Assembly (NCBI GenBank): GCA_023052935.1
Contig: CM041294.1
Location: 101,253,616 to 101,317,615 of the forward strand
DNA: 64,000 nucleotides
Source of the DNA: Piezodorus guildinii
Taxonomy: Eukaryota > Arthropoda > Insecta > Hemiptera > Pentatomidae
Direction of reading: 5' to 3'
This document shows, in pieces, positions 43,881 to 55,130 of this stretch (positions within the stretch are counted from its first letter, which is position 1; every line of letters starts with the position of its first letter). Under the pieces are notes generated by a model, which did no database searches, was not told where the DNA came from, and saw only the letters and a list, made by a program, of their open reading frames with translations. Position numbers and translations under genes: made by a program.

Positions 43881-44589
43881 TATTGTAGAAATCTGAAACT
43901 AATCAGGGGTTTTATTTTTGCAATTAAATTAAAGGATATTCCTAAAATATGATTAAATAATAATGATTTAAAAAAGCTTATAAAAGAGAAAGTCGTTAGC
44001 ATTTCAATTTTCAGCGTGTAACAATATATTCCAGATATCAATCCGAGAATTTGTTTTCATTACTATAAATAGTTTTACCTAGCTAATTTTAAATGTTGTA
44101 TGAAGGTATGCGCGAGTTTGATGCATTCAATTATTTAAAAGTTTAATCTATTGTCCTTCTCATAACTATTTGAAATTGATGCCATATTGATAATTATAGA
44201 CCGTGTGAGCTATTAGGAAAATATTTGGTACATTTATTCTAGGTTTTCTTTAATAAACTTTTTTTTTTTTATTTCTTTTCTTGCTTCTAGTCAAGATCAA
44301 CTCACAGGCGACGAAAACATACCTTTCGTAAACTTAATAAAAATAATTTTACGGTTTAAGCAAAACAAAAATCATTTTATTACAAATACATACAGTTTCA
44401 AACCGTTGGTTGATATCAGACGATTCGAAATAAAGACGATTTCCTTCGTCATTCCCTAATTACCTTACATAAGTCCATTCGTACATATGAATCCTAAAAT
44501 TCCTTCTAGCATTAACTATTCGTCCATCTAGTTGAATATTAATCTACTTTGGCTTATAAGCTTCAATATTTACAATCTTTATTCCTTAA
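43881..44589. other. AT-rich non-coding DNA
   Basis: Nothing recognised. Confidence 0.4.
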
Positions 44590-44594
44590 TTAAT

Positions 44595-44695
44595 TTTTAC
44601 TTTCACTTTATAGTAGTAATTTTTACTGAAATTTATAGTAAGGATAAGTATAGCGATCGTAAAAAATTTCGAATTTGAAATTTCCCCGGAGAATT
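44595..44695 (-). repeat. MITE-like repeat family M, terminal fragment
   Basis: TTTTTACTTTCACTTTATAG followed by TATAGTAAGGATAAGTATAGCGATCGTAAAAAAT is the reverse complement of the end of the 33-kb copy (ACGATCGCAATACTTCCCCT ... GTCAGTGAAAGTAAAA). Only the terminus is present. Confidence 0.55.
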
Positions 44696-44854
44696 TTAGA
44701 ATGTACATTTATATTATTCTCATGGGAGAGTACCAGAATAAAAAAGTATTTTCATTTGATTTGATTTCATATCATAATATATTTAGTTGTTACAATGATA
44801 ACCGATGTTTAGATTATATCTTCCCATTCACCATTGTTATTAATCGGTACTAGT

Positions 44855-45250
44855 TCAATAAGAAAAGTATAGAGCTAGAGATTTTTCCGATCTGGAACTA
44901 AGACAACTGGAAACACCCTGCGATGTGAGATATGTTCTCAGCATCCTATGTGGTCCCCCCAATCCCATGGCACTTTCACAAAGGCGCACTAAACGGTGTC
45001 CGAGGAAGGCCGAAAAAAGAGAAGGTCCTTTATTTGAAAGAAGATATCTCACTTTCATGAGGACCCTGTGAAGAGCCCTGCTTTCTCCTACTTAGAGCAC
45101 AAATTGCTCTTTTTCCAGTCAGTACTGGAGCCGTGCAATGTAAGGCGTCTCAATGCTCCTCGCTCTCCAAGGACTTGCCAGTTTCGCACAGCATCTGCTC
45201 TGTGGTCCATTGTGACCTCTTGCCTCTGTGATGGCTGAGGCTGTAACTAT
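44855..45250 (-). pseudogene. Possible LINE C-terminal remnant
   Basis: A G+C-richer block. The minus-strand reading FLGHRLVRLCESAM followed by PHRMLRTYLT resembles, in layout only, the 'GH..L....C..C......E.HIL..C' end of R1/Jockey-type ORF2 proteins. Key Cys/His residues cannot all be aligned. Low-confidence assignment. Confidence 0.3.
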
Positions 45251-45774
45251 ATACAAATACATTTATTATATCATGAGACGTAGATTCACATCAATAATTA
45301 TACATTTATTAAATAATGTAATGTAATAATGAAATCAGGATTCATTATTTTAAATTAGACAAACAGAGTATGACAAAAAAAAAACGAGGAAGTTGGTGGA
45401 CCTCTGTGAAAAGTTCGCACAAACCAAAGTCTTGTTTAAGTTATACTTCATCGACTGCTCAGCGCTTTTTCAATTATATGTATTCAATAAATAGCAGTTG
45501 TTTTGTGATCCCGGCAATTCATTATAACTTTTTTCCCATGAATATTGCTCATGGATCATTGATGGTTTATGACTGATGAGTGGACTGTATTTAAAAGAGG
45601 TTATGAATAAATAATGGCTGATCTAACAAAATTTGTATTTAATTAATTGTAACAATAGAATACAAAATAAAATGAAATTTTGATGATATATATAGGTAAA
45701 GGCAGTTTGGCTTGAATTTCTGTTGCATGATATGATTTTTACGTTAAAAATTGTCCATTAAGAAAAAATCTAAT
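45251..45774. other. AT-rich non-coding DNA
   Basis: A 68-codon ORF (45370-45576) has no recognisable domain. Confidence 0.35.
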
Positions 45775-45862
45775 GCTGTATAAATAGTGACCAAACTAAG
45801 TTGGGCAGCATCGCTTGTTCTTGTTCAATAAAGTGTATCTTTCTAATTTTGAATATGTAGTA
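45775..45862 (+). repeat. R2-like LINE tail, diverged
   Basis: CTAAGTTGGGCAGCATCGCT and CAATAAAGTGTATCTTTCT follow the pattern of the R2-like 3' end at 47.05-47.11 kb (GCATTTGGGCAACATTGCC, AATAAAGCATTTCTCTC). A diverged or related subfamily. Confidence 0.4.
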
Positions 45863-46290
45863 TAATTGTGCTCTTACTTGTGGTGGCTGGCTCTTAGCCC
45901 ATCATTCTCCCTGCTCAGTCTTCCTTGTGCTTCTTCTCACAATTTAAAATGTTGTAGACAGTCATTACATTTTTAAGTTTATTTAAGAAAACACTTTTTT
46001 TTTTCGTTTTTTTTTTTTGTATGGATTTCTCCAGACCTATATTGAACAGTGCTATATTGGACATTTAGAGGACGTGATAAACCTCCATTTAAAATTTTGT
46101 CATGTTTCCATTGAATCAATAGTAGAATGCTTTAATAAATAAATTCTTATAATTATACCAATTATTAAATAAATCTTTGATATCAGTTATTCAATGTCTT
46201 GATATGAACTTTGTACTGCTATATAAGTAATTACTGTTCATAGATATCTTAAACAGGAAAACAATAATAAAACACGAAGTAAATATAATA

Positions 46291-46803
46291 TTGTTATATT
46301 ATGTGTTATGTGTGCTGGGAAATTGCCCCAACAACTCCCTCCTCATCACGCGTCGGCACCACAGGGTTAAGAACAAGTCAACAAAGCTCCTCAGGAAAAC
46401 ATATTTCACCTGTTTTGACGTGGTCTACTGCATTGATACCGACGGATCAGTTAGGTACGCAGACATCGTTGCATTCGCGAAGAACGGAACAACTGCAATG
46501 ATCCTGGACCCTACGGTACGATATGAGACTAATAACCTCGATCAAGCAGGTGTAGTGGAAAGGGAGAAGAGAGCCATCAACGAGAAATACATCCCTTTCC
46601 TAAAAGAAAAGTTCCGCGAGACATTGCGCGAGATACAGTTCTCCGTTAAAGATCTATGGTTTGGGTCTCGCGTAGCGATCCCTGGAAGCACAAGGAGATT
46701 TTTGGAAGACCTGGGTCTCGATAAAAGATATATAGCGGTCTTGGCAGAAAACGTGATTTTGGACTCCTTGGGGATTATCTACCATCACCTGTATGGCAAT
46801 TAA
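46291..46803 (+). pseudogene. R2-like LINE C-terminal domain
   Basis: A 170-codon open stretch without an upstream RT. It reads NCPNNSLLITRRHHRVKNKS, then FDVVYCIDTDGSVRYADIVA, MILDPTVRYETNNLDQAGVV, KYIPFLKEKF and LWFGSRVAIPGSTRRF. The pattern (C..N....RH..V, then R-[YP]-[AP]D-IV with about 15 residues to LDPT.R.E, then K) agrees with the C-terminal zinc-finger plus PD-(D/E)XK restriction-like endonuclease of R2-group LINEs. That domain nicks the target. The canonical PD of the first catalytic motif is AD here. The copy is 5'-truncated, so the true protein start is absent. Confidence 0.65.
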
Positions 46804-47115
46804 ACGGTGAATTTGATTATATTTTAATTATGTAATGTTCGCACCAGAGATCTAAATTTCAAATATAGTAGGAAGAGAGAAAAAAATAAAATAAAATAAT
46901 GTAAATAGCTAAAAGAGAAAAAAAAATTGTAAATATTATAAATTTGTATTAAGATAGGAAAATAATGTAAATATTATAAATTTGCATTAAGATAGGAAAA
47001 AAAAATTTAAAATGTATGTGAATATGTCCAAGGGATTGATACAGTATGCTGTGTTATGTAAGCAACCGATGCATTTGGGCAACATTGCCAAATAAATAAA
47101 GCATTTCTCTCTCTC
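46804..47115 (+). mobile_element. R2-like LINE 3' UTR
   Basis: After the TAA stop comes an A-rich UTR with two copies of GTAAATATTATAAATTTG-ATTAAGATAGGAAAA (46930-46997). It then has GTAAGCAACCGATGCATTTG and AATAAAGCATTTCTCTCTCT. The final block recurs near 2.96 kb. No poly(A) tail, which is common in R2-group elements. Confidence 0.65.
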
Positions 47116-47544
47116 GTGCATCGATCTGACTTCTTTACTACAAATCAGAACTAAAATGAGATTAAATTTAATAAGTAAAATAGATTCTTGTACCCTTGGT
47201 AAAAGATTATAAAAATCGACAAATTATATAAAACATCGTTCTCTTTAATTTATTTCGAAATACTAGTAATATCGATTACCGATTTAGTTGAATCTAAAGA
47301 ATCTTAATAAAAATGTTATCCATGCATAATAATCCTTAGTAGATTATACTTTTGTTAATAGGTTCACTAGTTGACCTAAAAAAGGATTCTGTTCGACAGT
47401 AAAGAAAAAAAAAGATACATATTTATATTATGATGTCTGATTCAGATTTATGTATTGGTAAAATAAAAAAATAGAGTGCTATTCACGAAATATCCTAGCG
47501 ATTATGAATTTTAACAAGTGTGTGAGTAGGATTTTATATTTAAC

Positions 47545-48540
47545 TAGTTGACTCGCCCTGCTTCACACGGGTGCAATTTGAAAGAGGTGTCGTTTATTTT
47601 TAGGAAAAATCTCTGTCTAACCGTGTCAGGGTTTATCTCAATGGCAGTTTTAGTTTATTCGTAACAAAAAAGTGCAACTTGCAAGAAAATATGTTCATTT
47701 TATAACGTCTATTCATTATTATATTTAATCATTAATTAGAAACGAAAAATATAAATCAACATTAGTTAACTTTATTTGTTTGTTTTTTAAAGTGAAGCAC
47801 AGATAACGGAAAACTTAATTTTCTATACGAAGAAAAGTTGGTTGCTATATAAGTATTCGAAAACTAAAGAAACTATTTTATATTTTAAATGAACTAAATA
47901 AATTGTATTTTAAAAGTTAAATTACGTTTCCATAGGAACTTCATTTAGTTTACAGTGAAACATCTGTTTTTATTGAATATAATTAAATTTAAAATAATTA
48001 ATAACAATGCGGGTTTATAGATTTATAACAACTTACCATTTATGATAACAACTTAGTCACGATTCGGTACATAATATTGTTTCTAATATCTTGCGTAATT
48101 AATGGAAGAATATAACTTGCACGATCCTTTACATAAAAAAATTATAATCTCCCTCTTTACCAATAACACATGTTCATAGGTTAATAGGATTACAACAACA
48201 TATGTTCATAATGTAATAGGCTTACAACTATCAACTTGTACAATTTATTTTATTGCGTATTAACTTTTCTAAAATATTGTGCTTTCCAAAGGTACATTGT
48301 ATGTCTATGTTACTACTCATATTTCAGAATTAATTTTTTTATTACAGTTGGTTACAGAAAATTTATTTTTCCAGTTTAAAAAAAGCTGAATTGAAATGTA
48401 TTTTATTGACAAACCTTCTGGAAAGAATGCCCTAAGTGATAATTAAAACCGTATCAAAATCCACCCAAAGGTTCAGAAGGAGTTCATGGAACCAAAATCG
48501 CGTAATAATTTTATATATAGAGAAATTCTAAATGTATCCA
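47545..48540 (+). repeat. Unclassified dispersed-repeat-like segment
   Basis: Its left edge, AACTAGTTGACTCGCCCTGC, and its right part, AAAACCGTATCAAAATCCAC followed by TTTTATATATAGAGAAATTC, look like the borders of widespread arthropod interspersed repeats. 48250-48300 also matches repeat family M (32.68-32.75 kb). No coding capacity. The assignment to one element of about 1 kb is an inference. Confidence 0.4.
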
Positions 48541-49330
48541 GAGACATAACATTTCGTACATGGATTTATATTTACTCAAAGGGGCTAAGCTGTTTTATTC
48601 ATGATTAATTTAAATATAAATTTTTTTGAATATTAAAATAAAAAAAAAATGAAACATCTCATTTAAATCCTCAACTATGTTATCTGAGCGTAATCATTTA
48701 TTTTGTTTAAAGAAAAATATTTCTAATAAAGTACTAAACCTAATATACCATGATTATTATATTCCATAAGGGACTATCTTTGGTAATTTGGAACTAGATA
48801 ATATATTTTTAAAATGTATAAAGTAAGATAGTATAAATCGTTGGATTAAATTAAAGTTTTATTGATTTTACTTAGCAATTAGATTGGTTTTTTCCTGGTA
48901 TTAATTTGTCTTTTTTTTGCCTAACAGAACAAATATTACTTTTTTTACTTCCTGCAACTTGCATAATTTCAGCTTCAAGGATAGAAATAAATGTCAGAGT
49001 TTGATATTCAGTCGCACCCCTTTGCAAATAATACAACTCGTGGCATGTAGTATTACATGATTATGTGGCAAAATGATTATCAAAAGACATTATATAATAT
49101 TAAGATTCTTTATTAGTTGTTTTCACGTCAGAGTCAACGATAAGTAAATCAGTTTGTGTGTCAATAGTTAACTCCCACTCGACTCCCACAATCGTAATAC
49201 CTTTGGCGCCAATGTTCCCTCTTAGATCTTCGAAAAAGACCAGTATGTATTACACGTTCAACTGAACAATATTAAAATTATAGTTTTTCTGATTACAATA
49301 ATACGTAGAATTTTAACTTCCACTTCTTCT
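48541..49330. other. AT-rich non-coding DNA
   Basis: Nothing recognised. Confidence 0.4.
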
Positions 49331-49336
49331 TCTTTT

Positions 49337-49627
49337 TCTTCCATTGGCGCGACAGACCGTGTAGGCCCTGGGCCTCGTTGTGTAATCAATGGGAGATTAC
49401 ACTCACGTTTCTCGATGAATGTTGTAGTGTAGGGTCATCACTCTCTACGCCTAATTTTGTGAGTGGCCACTATTTGGCTAACGGGTCTCACATACCCGGG
49501 GAGAGGCTGTGAGTGAATCACCATTTATTTACATCCGTATAAAAGCCTCGCCGGGACTGGGATTCGAACTCAAACCTATAGTACGAGTGATTACCGCGCT
49601 AGCCCCTCAGTCACAGCCTCCCCATTT
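49337..49627 (-). mobile_element. SINE-B, near-complete copy
   Basis: On the minus strand the tRNA-like head is GGGGAGGCTGTGACTGAGGG-GCTAGCGCGG, with A box near TGACTGAGGGGCTAGC and B box GAGTTCGAATCCC. The body follows with GGCGAGGCTTTTATACGGAT, GTGAGACCCGTTAGCC, AGAGAGTGATGACCCTACAC and the end GGCCTACACGGTCTGTCGCG. It matches 62.81-63.10 kb along its full length and 660-885 in part. No clear TSD was found. The 72-codon plus-strand ORF here is a chance product. Confidence 0.85.
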
Positions 49628-49939
49628 ACTTTCACATACCTTAACCTCAGATCAACCGGACAAAACGGTGACCAGACGAGGGTCCGGTCCCAAAATGACC
49701 GGTTGTTTTTTTCTCAAGTCGATTTAATGGGCTGGTTTATCCGAGGGCTTAATGATCCGATGCCGATTAACAGGGGTTCTACTGCACATTAAGGCATATA
49801 TTCTTGGGAATGTTACATACTAAGTCTTTCTATTTAATGGGCCTAACGAACGTTTATTTTTTTAATCAATACCTTACCACTGTAAGCGAAAAATACTTTT
49901 TTTCGATGCATAGTTTCTTAAATGTTTATAGGTTAGGTT

Positions 49940-50525
49940 AGGTAGAGTTTTTATGGATAATCAACTGCTGAGGTCTTCAGTGTCCTTTAACACGTTTTCT
50001 TTTTCTGCTACAGTTCTTAAAAATATCGATTGTTTTTCCTATTTCAATGGTGTTATCTCCAAGTAACTCTTGAAGTCTTCTTTCTATTCCTGCTTCATGG
50101 AAATGTTTTAGACGTAACGGACATTCCTCTAGAATACGAACGGTCGTCAACTGCACATTACATGATTCACATATCGGTGGTCTAGTTCTTTTTATTAAGA
50201 ATTCGTGTGATAGACGTGTATGTCCAATTCGCAATCTACTTATAACAACTTTTACCCTCTTGTTGCTTCGATCTTAGCTATGCCATGCTTTGGTTACCGT
50301 TCTGACGTTTTTTAACTTATTACATTATTCTGAATCCCAAATATGGTCCCAGATCTTTGTAGATTGGGTCTTAAGAAAGCTGGATATGTTGGATGGGATG
50401 TGAACATTAATCACTTCTAGAGTCGATGATATTACTGTTTCTTTAGCTGTTTGTTTTCTTTGATCCCCACATGGGATGGGATCCACACAATTACTATTAT
50501 TTTTCTTTAAGTTGTGAATCATTGA
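49940..50525 (-). pseudogene. RNase H-type LINE, C-terminal end
   Basis: Minus strand: IPSNISSFLKTQSTKIWDHI near 50340-50400, KAWHS, RSNKRVKVVISRLRIGHTRL, SHEFLIKRTRPPICESCNVQ and LTTVRILEECPLRLKHF. The RLRIGHT.L.H.FL..R...P.C..C.....V.HIL.ECP block is the CCHC-type end found after RNase H in I/Jockey-related LINEs; here the His of the 'HIL' triplet is Arg. Stops and a frameshift lie upstream. It is a different lineage from 58.5 kb, where the motif is RLRIGHCQFTHGYLM. Confidence 0.82.
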
Positions 50526-51104
50526 TAAGTATTGTTGTTAGGAGGTATTAAACGATTCTCCTAAATGTTTATATATTTTGGCATTCAACTGTATTTTATT
50601 TTTACGTAATAAATAACAATGGAATATTTATATTTGTTTATTTATTTAAAAATCGAATGGTTCTGTCCTGAATAAAAATCTTATTACAAATGCTTGAAAT
50701 GGCCAATTCGTTCCGCTCAATTTGCATAATCTGCAAAAGAATTCAAATTTCAGCTCTTTCCGCATCAGTACCTTAGCCTTTCTCTCATAACGTATTCAAT
50801 TCACGAGTTGGGCCAGGATATCAGCTTTTCAGTGGGACTGACAAGATGCCCACACGTCATATGTGTAGGTGACGTCATGCTATATAATCATTAAAAGGTT
50901 TTTATCTTTCAGTTCATTCTAGATATCGTTTCTAGAAACACTAAACATAAATTAAATATAGGCTGGTTAGTTAGTTCTCAACTATGTAAGAAATGTAATG
51001 AGAATAAAAGAAGAGTACCCAAGAGATCTTCGGACCAATAAGGGGTTGCGACTATGTGATGGATTGTTAATTATAAAGGCTGCAACGGTCTCAAAAGTAC
51101 AGAC
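50526..51104. other. AT-rich non-coding DNA
   Basis: Nothing recognised. Confidence 0.35.
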
Positions 51105-51115
51105 AACAGGAACTG

Positions 51116-51405
51116 AGGGATCACTTGTAGCTGGGTGGCTAGCGTAACAGCCTCCCATGCTAAAGGTCACGGGTTCAATCCCGCAAGTGGTCCTAGGATT
51201 TTTTAATGGGAGTAAAAAATCCTTAGTTACGCCGTCCTTCGGAGGGGACGTTAAAAGGTGGCTCCGAGCCTGTGCGATGTCAGGTACTCGTTAAAGATCC
51301 CTATCCTAATAAAACCTGGATAGGCAAAATTTAGGACTCCCACTGTAGCCATAGTTTCCGATTAGCCATAGTAGCATAAAGTGACGTTAAATAAATAAAC
51401 AAACA
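51116..51405 (+). mobile_element. SINE-A, best-preserved copy with perfect TSDs
   Basis: Starts AGGGATCACTTGTAGCTGGG. A box TAGCTGGGTGG, B box GGTTCAATCCC. The body has TCCTAGGATTTTTTAATGGG, CGTCCTTCGGAGGGGACGTT, GATGTCAGGTACTCGTTAAA and CCTGGATAGGCAAAATTTAG, ending GTGACGTTAAATAAATAAAC. The 11-bp flank AACAGGAACTG is exact at 51105-51115 and 51406-51416. This is a good representative of the family consensus. Confidence 0.94.
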
Positions 51406-51700
51406 AACAGGAACTGTTATCAATAAAAATGTCAAGATCTTAGGCTTTGCAGACGATATTAACAAAGTTGCAAGTTTGAAATCTGAACTGAGTAACGCCT
51501 TTCTTAAGTGCATTAAACAGGCAGCTCAGTGTTGAGGCTAAAATTAAATGAAGACAAAACAATTTATTGTGTTGTAAATTAAGTTCTTTACTGGTGATTT
51601 CAATTATAACTTCAAATTCTTTTAAATATTTTTAATCCATATATGTCCCATTAATATTTATTTTCTTGCCATATTTTAGGTTATTTTTTTTTTAATTAGG

Positions 51701-51897
51701 TCATCATCAACAGTTGAAGGACGACCCGAGCGCTTTGCGTCTTCCAAATTTACGGTTCTGAACCGAGCAAACCACTTACTGGGATTTCTCCTTAAAAAAT
51801 CATCGTTATAAACACTTAAAAAAATATTAAGAGTCTGTGCAGCGGATTTTTGTTTTCGGAAATAACAATTTTGAATAAGTGAAATACCACCTAAAGA
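51701..51897 (-). pseudogene. mariner transposase N-terminal fragment
   Basis: The minus strand reads ISLIQNCYFRKQKSAAQTLN, then NDDFLRRNPSKWFARFRTVN and LEDAKRSGRPSTVDDD. The K.AA.....Y.......WF.RFR.GNF...D..RSGRPS..DDD pattern is the DNA-binding (HTH) region and linker of mariner-family transposases. The frame then stops making sense at 51700, where the catalytic domain should begin, so the copy is truncated. No terminal inverted repeats were identified. Confidence 0.8.
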
Positions 51898-53650
51898 AAA
51901 GCAATTTTATTCGAAACTGTTGCATAAAAGCACTTGAACTAAACTTTTTTAGAATATGTAAGCATTATTGATAAAGTAAACATGACTTTATATGCACAGA
52001 GAAGATTAAATTGAAATATTAAAAAACGCTAAAGAATTATTTTACAACCCAATATTAAAAGGTTTTTTTTCTTAATACTAATTTGGTATTATGTAATGCG
52101 AAAATTATTTTGAATATTTTCCTTTTACTGTATAAATTCTCTATACATTTTAAAGATTCTTCTGTTTATCAATTATATTATTTTATATATTATTCCTCCT
52201 GGTTGTGGGTAGTATTTATATTTCGTCACTATCCCTAATCAAGTCTGAATTCTACCTTAGGCACTATGTTTCCATCGGTGAGGTCATGAAAATTTAAGCC
52301 TTCTAAACAGATTGTTGAAAGAAGTTCTAACGAGATTAAAAAAAAAAAAAATGTTTTTGTTTTCAATATAATTTTTAAGATTAGGAAATGAAATAATTTG
52401 TAGTTTGTTAAATTATACATATGGTACAAACATTTTGCAATTGTGTACCTGTCATCATATTACTACGTTTTAGACTGTATATTTCAGGTATTTATCAACT
52501 GTATGTTTTGAAACCAATGGAATCCTTTTCCAAAGGTGTCGTGTTCACCAATCTCACTTATGGTATTAGGTGGCATAAAAAAGGTGTTTAAATGACCAAC
52601 AGTTTTAAATCAATAGAGTTATTATTAAAAAAAGAACTAACACAAATCTATCACAATTATAACCCATGGGGAGTAAATAAGCGCCTTTTGAAATTTTGTC
52701 GACAAAACTTATTAACATTTATTTAATATAATAATTAACCAATAATGAATTTACACCCCTCTGTATATATCAATAACTATCAGATACCTATTATAAAACG
52801 ATCATAATGTTAAAAAAAATATTGTATTTGTATTTTAAAAATAATCCTTAATTAGAAAGAGTCATTAATTAACTATTACAGATCCAGCCTTTTTTAAAAA
52901 AAAAGTGAAATTAGTTTATTTTCAAAAGCCCCGTACCAGCAAGACTGAAAATGTCATCAAAAATATTTTATTAAAGATTTTCATGCCAAATAATTCAAAA
53001 TAATGTTGCTTTCAAATAATATAAAATACATTTGAGCACGAACTTAATTGGTGTAATTTGTAGTAAGATAAGAAAATAAGTTGGAATTTGTTTTGGGGAG
53101 ATATTTCGGACAAGAAATTTTATACATTAATTAGATCCTAATCTGCTTAATCGTTACCCAAACCGGTATAAAGAAATTAAAGCACTTGAAAAATATTAGC
53201 TACCTGATCTTAAAATCGATAATGAAAAATTAATGGCTATAAGTAAACTGCTCATAAAATGTAGGGGTTTGATAGCCTTGCAGATCCCGTGACGGTGAAA
53301 GTGGTGCATATGCACATCTGCTTCTCATCTTATTCCCCTTTCTATCTGAAAGAGATATTCTTGTGCATTGCAGATCGTACGCGAAGATGCATGTTTTAGG
53401 ATGTCCTGATTAAATTTTTTGATGAAGGATTAAAGACCTACTAAAATTTATTTTTATCCGAGGAATGTAGAAAGCTTACTTTATTTCGGGGAATGCAGAG
53501 TTTATCGTTCAACAATGATACAACCAAAATATATTGTATTCTATCCTATTGTTACAGTTATAGTTAATTTAAGTCTTAATCATCCATTAGTCAACTATTA
53601 TACTGATAAAGGATGTTATATCTAATAATGTCTGATATTACTACACTGCA
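51898..53650. other. AT-rich non-coding DNA
   Basis: No recognisable gene or repeat. Confidence 0.4.
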
Positions 53651-53655
53651 CTGCT

Positions 53656-53757
53656 AAGTCAAATTCAACCTTTTCCTAATCAAATTCAACCTTTTACAAA
53701 TCAAATTCAACATTTTCAAATCAAATTTAATCTTTTCTATAATCATATTTAACCTTT
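53656..53757. repeat. 20-22-bp minisatellite, about five units
   Basis: Five successive units of the form CAAATTCAACCTTTTxxxAAT, decaying from left to right (CAAATTCAACATTTTCAAAT, CAAATTTAATCTTTTCTATA, CATATTTAACCTTTTTGAAT). Confidence 0.85.
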
Positions 53758-54440
53758 TTGAATTAAAATAAATCAATAAAAATAATGTAACATAATAATA
53801 TGTTTTGGTTTATTATTTTTAATTATGAACCTTTATATTAAAAAAAAATAAATAAAAAAATATATATAATATAAAAAAAAAGTTAGCACATTTTGCAGTT
53901 GTTCAGCAGGACTTATCCTAGCCATTTTATGCAACATTTGAGGGTCACTATAAAAATATTATTGAAATTCACAGGATTCAATCTAAAAGAATATTAGGTA
54001 TAATTTGGTGGCTATAAGAATCATAAACGTTGTTACAATAAATAATTAAGATTCGATTGTAAAAACTGGTAGTCGGTTTTAATTTACAAAATAGTTCGGG
54101 AACATTTAGCACTGTCAAGAAATCTTATTAAAAAAAAAAAAAAAAAAAAAATACTTGCTGTGATCTCCTGGACTTCTGCTTTGCTATTTTCATTGTAAGT
54201 GTTTAGCTAATTGCTCTTAGAGTTACCATGGGAAGAGTGTAAACAAATACAAATATTGCCATATGTACGAATGTGTTTTATTTATTTATAGTTTAGTCAA
54301 TGTTAATTTTCATTACAGTTTTTAATTTGTGTATTGCTCTATTTTTACTATATTGTTTAAAGGTGGTATGTAAGCATTCATATTGCATTCATATATATTT
54401 TCCTTAACTTTGAGCGATTCTATCATACGTTCCCTCTAAA
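53758..54440. other. AT-rich non-coding DNA
   Basis: Only poly(A)/AT tracts. Confidence 0.4.
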
Positions 54441-54451
54441 GGACAGTATAC

Positions 54452-54530
54452 GCCATTAAAAAATCCTAGTACCACCTGCCTTGGTCATAGAAGGCTGTCA
54501 TCCTAGCCGCTGAACCACTGGTAACCCCTG
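54452..54530 (-). repeat. SINE-A head with B box deleted
   Basis: Minus strand: AGTGGTTCAGCGGCTAGGAT, GACAGCCTTCTATGACCAAG, then GCAGGTGGTACTAGGATTTT. Relative to other copies, the 14 bases covering GGGTTCAAACCC between 'CCAAGG' and 'CAGGTGGT' are missing. The SINE body after TTTTTTAATGG is also absent. Confidence 0.65.
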
Positions 54531-55010
54531 TATGTATTTTGATATTGGTTTGATTATGATTTCTTTTCACATTTCTCTTATCATCATTTTTTTATTTCTC
54601 CTTCTTCTCCTATCCTCTGTCATATACTCAGCCTCTAAAATGTGATTGCCATTTTACTATGATATTGTAAATCCTTCTTACAAAATCGTGATATTACAGG
54701 ATATTTGACCTGATATCGCCCAAAGGTATTCTAAGGTAATATTTATAGGTGCACTGCATGCTCTTTTTTTTTTACATTTTAAGGACTTTTACGCCTTTAT
54801 TTATACAATAACAGAAATGGGGCTTGCGTGAAATATTGTTATTTCAAAGATATTACTAAGAACAGTTCATAGTTAAATAGATTGAGAAGATGTATGAGAG
54901 GTAAGTATAGAAGACTAATAAATGGAGTGACAAAAATAATTTAATTGCAATAAAAATAATACAGAAAAATTTGAAATAATAATTATAAATTATTCATGAA
55001 TAATTCTATT
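54531..55010. other. AT-rich non-coding DNA
   Basis: Nothing recognised. Confidence 0.4.
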
Positions 55011-55011
55011 G

Positions 55012-55130
55012 GTTGTTATCTTGTTTTCTTAGCCCTTATGAAGGCCCCAAAAATGTAGGCCGAAACGTCTGTACACAAAAATAATGAATTTTTCTTGATG
55101 ACCTTACCCTCAACCAAGTTCTCCATCATA
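55012..55130 (+). mobile_element. Solo PLE terminal-repeat fragment
   Basis: CCCTTATGAA-GGCC-(loop)-GGCC-GAAACGTCTGTAC at 55033-55074 has the same arrangement as the PLE motif: a CUGAUGA-like segment (one base changed to CTTATGA), one extra A, a 4-bp GGCC stem and GAAACGTC. No coding sequence nearby. Confidence 0.5.

Noticed and set aside
49929..49944. TTAGG repeats (AGGTTAGGTTAGGT), as in insect telomeres
   Set aside because: Only about three units, so chance or a trace; no evidence of a telomeric array.
53656..53757. CRISPR array
   Set aside because: The units are directly adjacent, with no unique spacers and gradual decay; it is a minisatellite in a eukaryotic setting.
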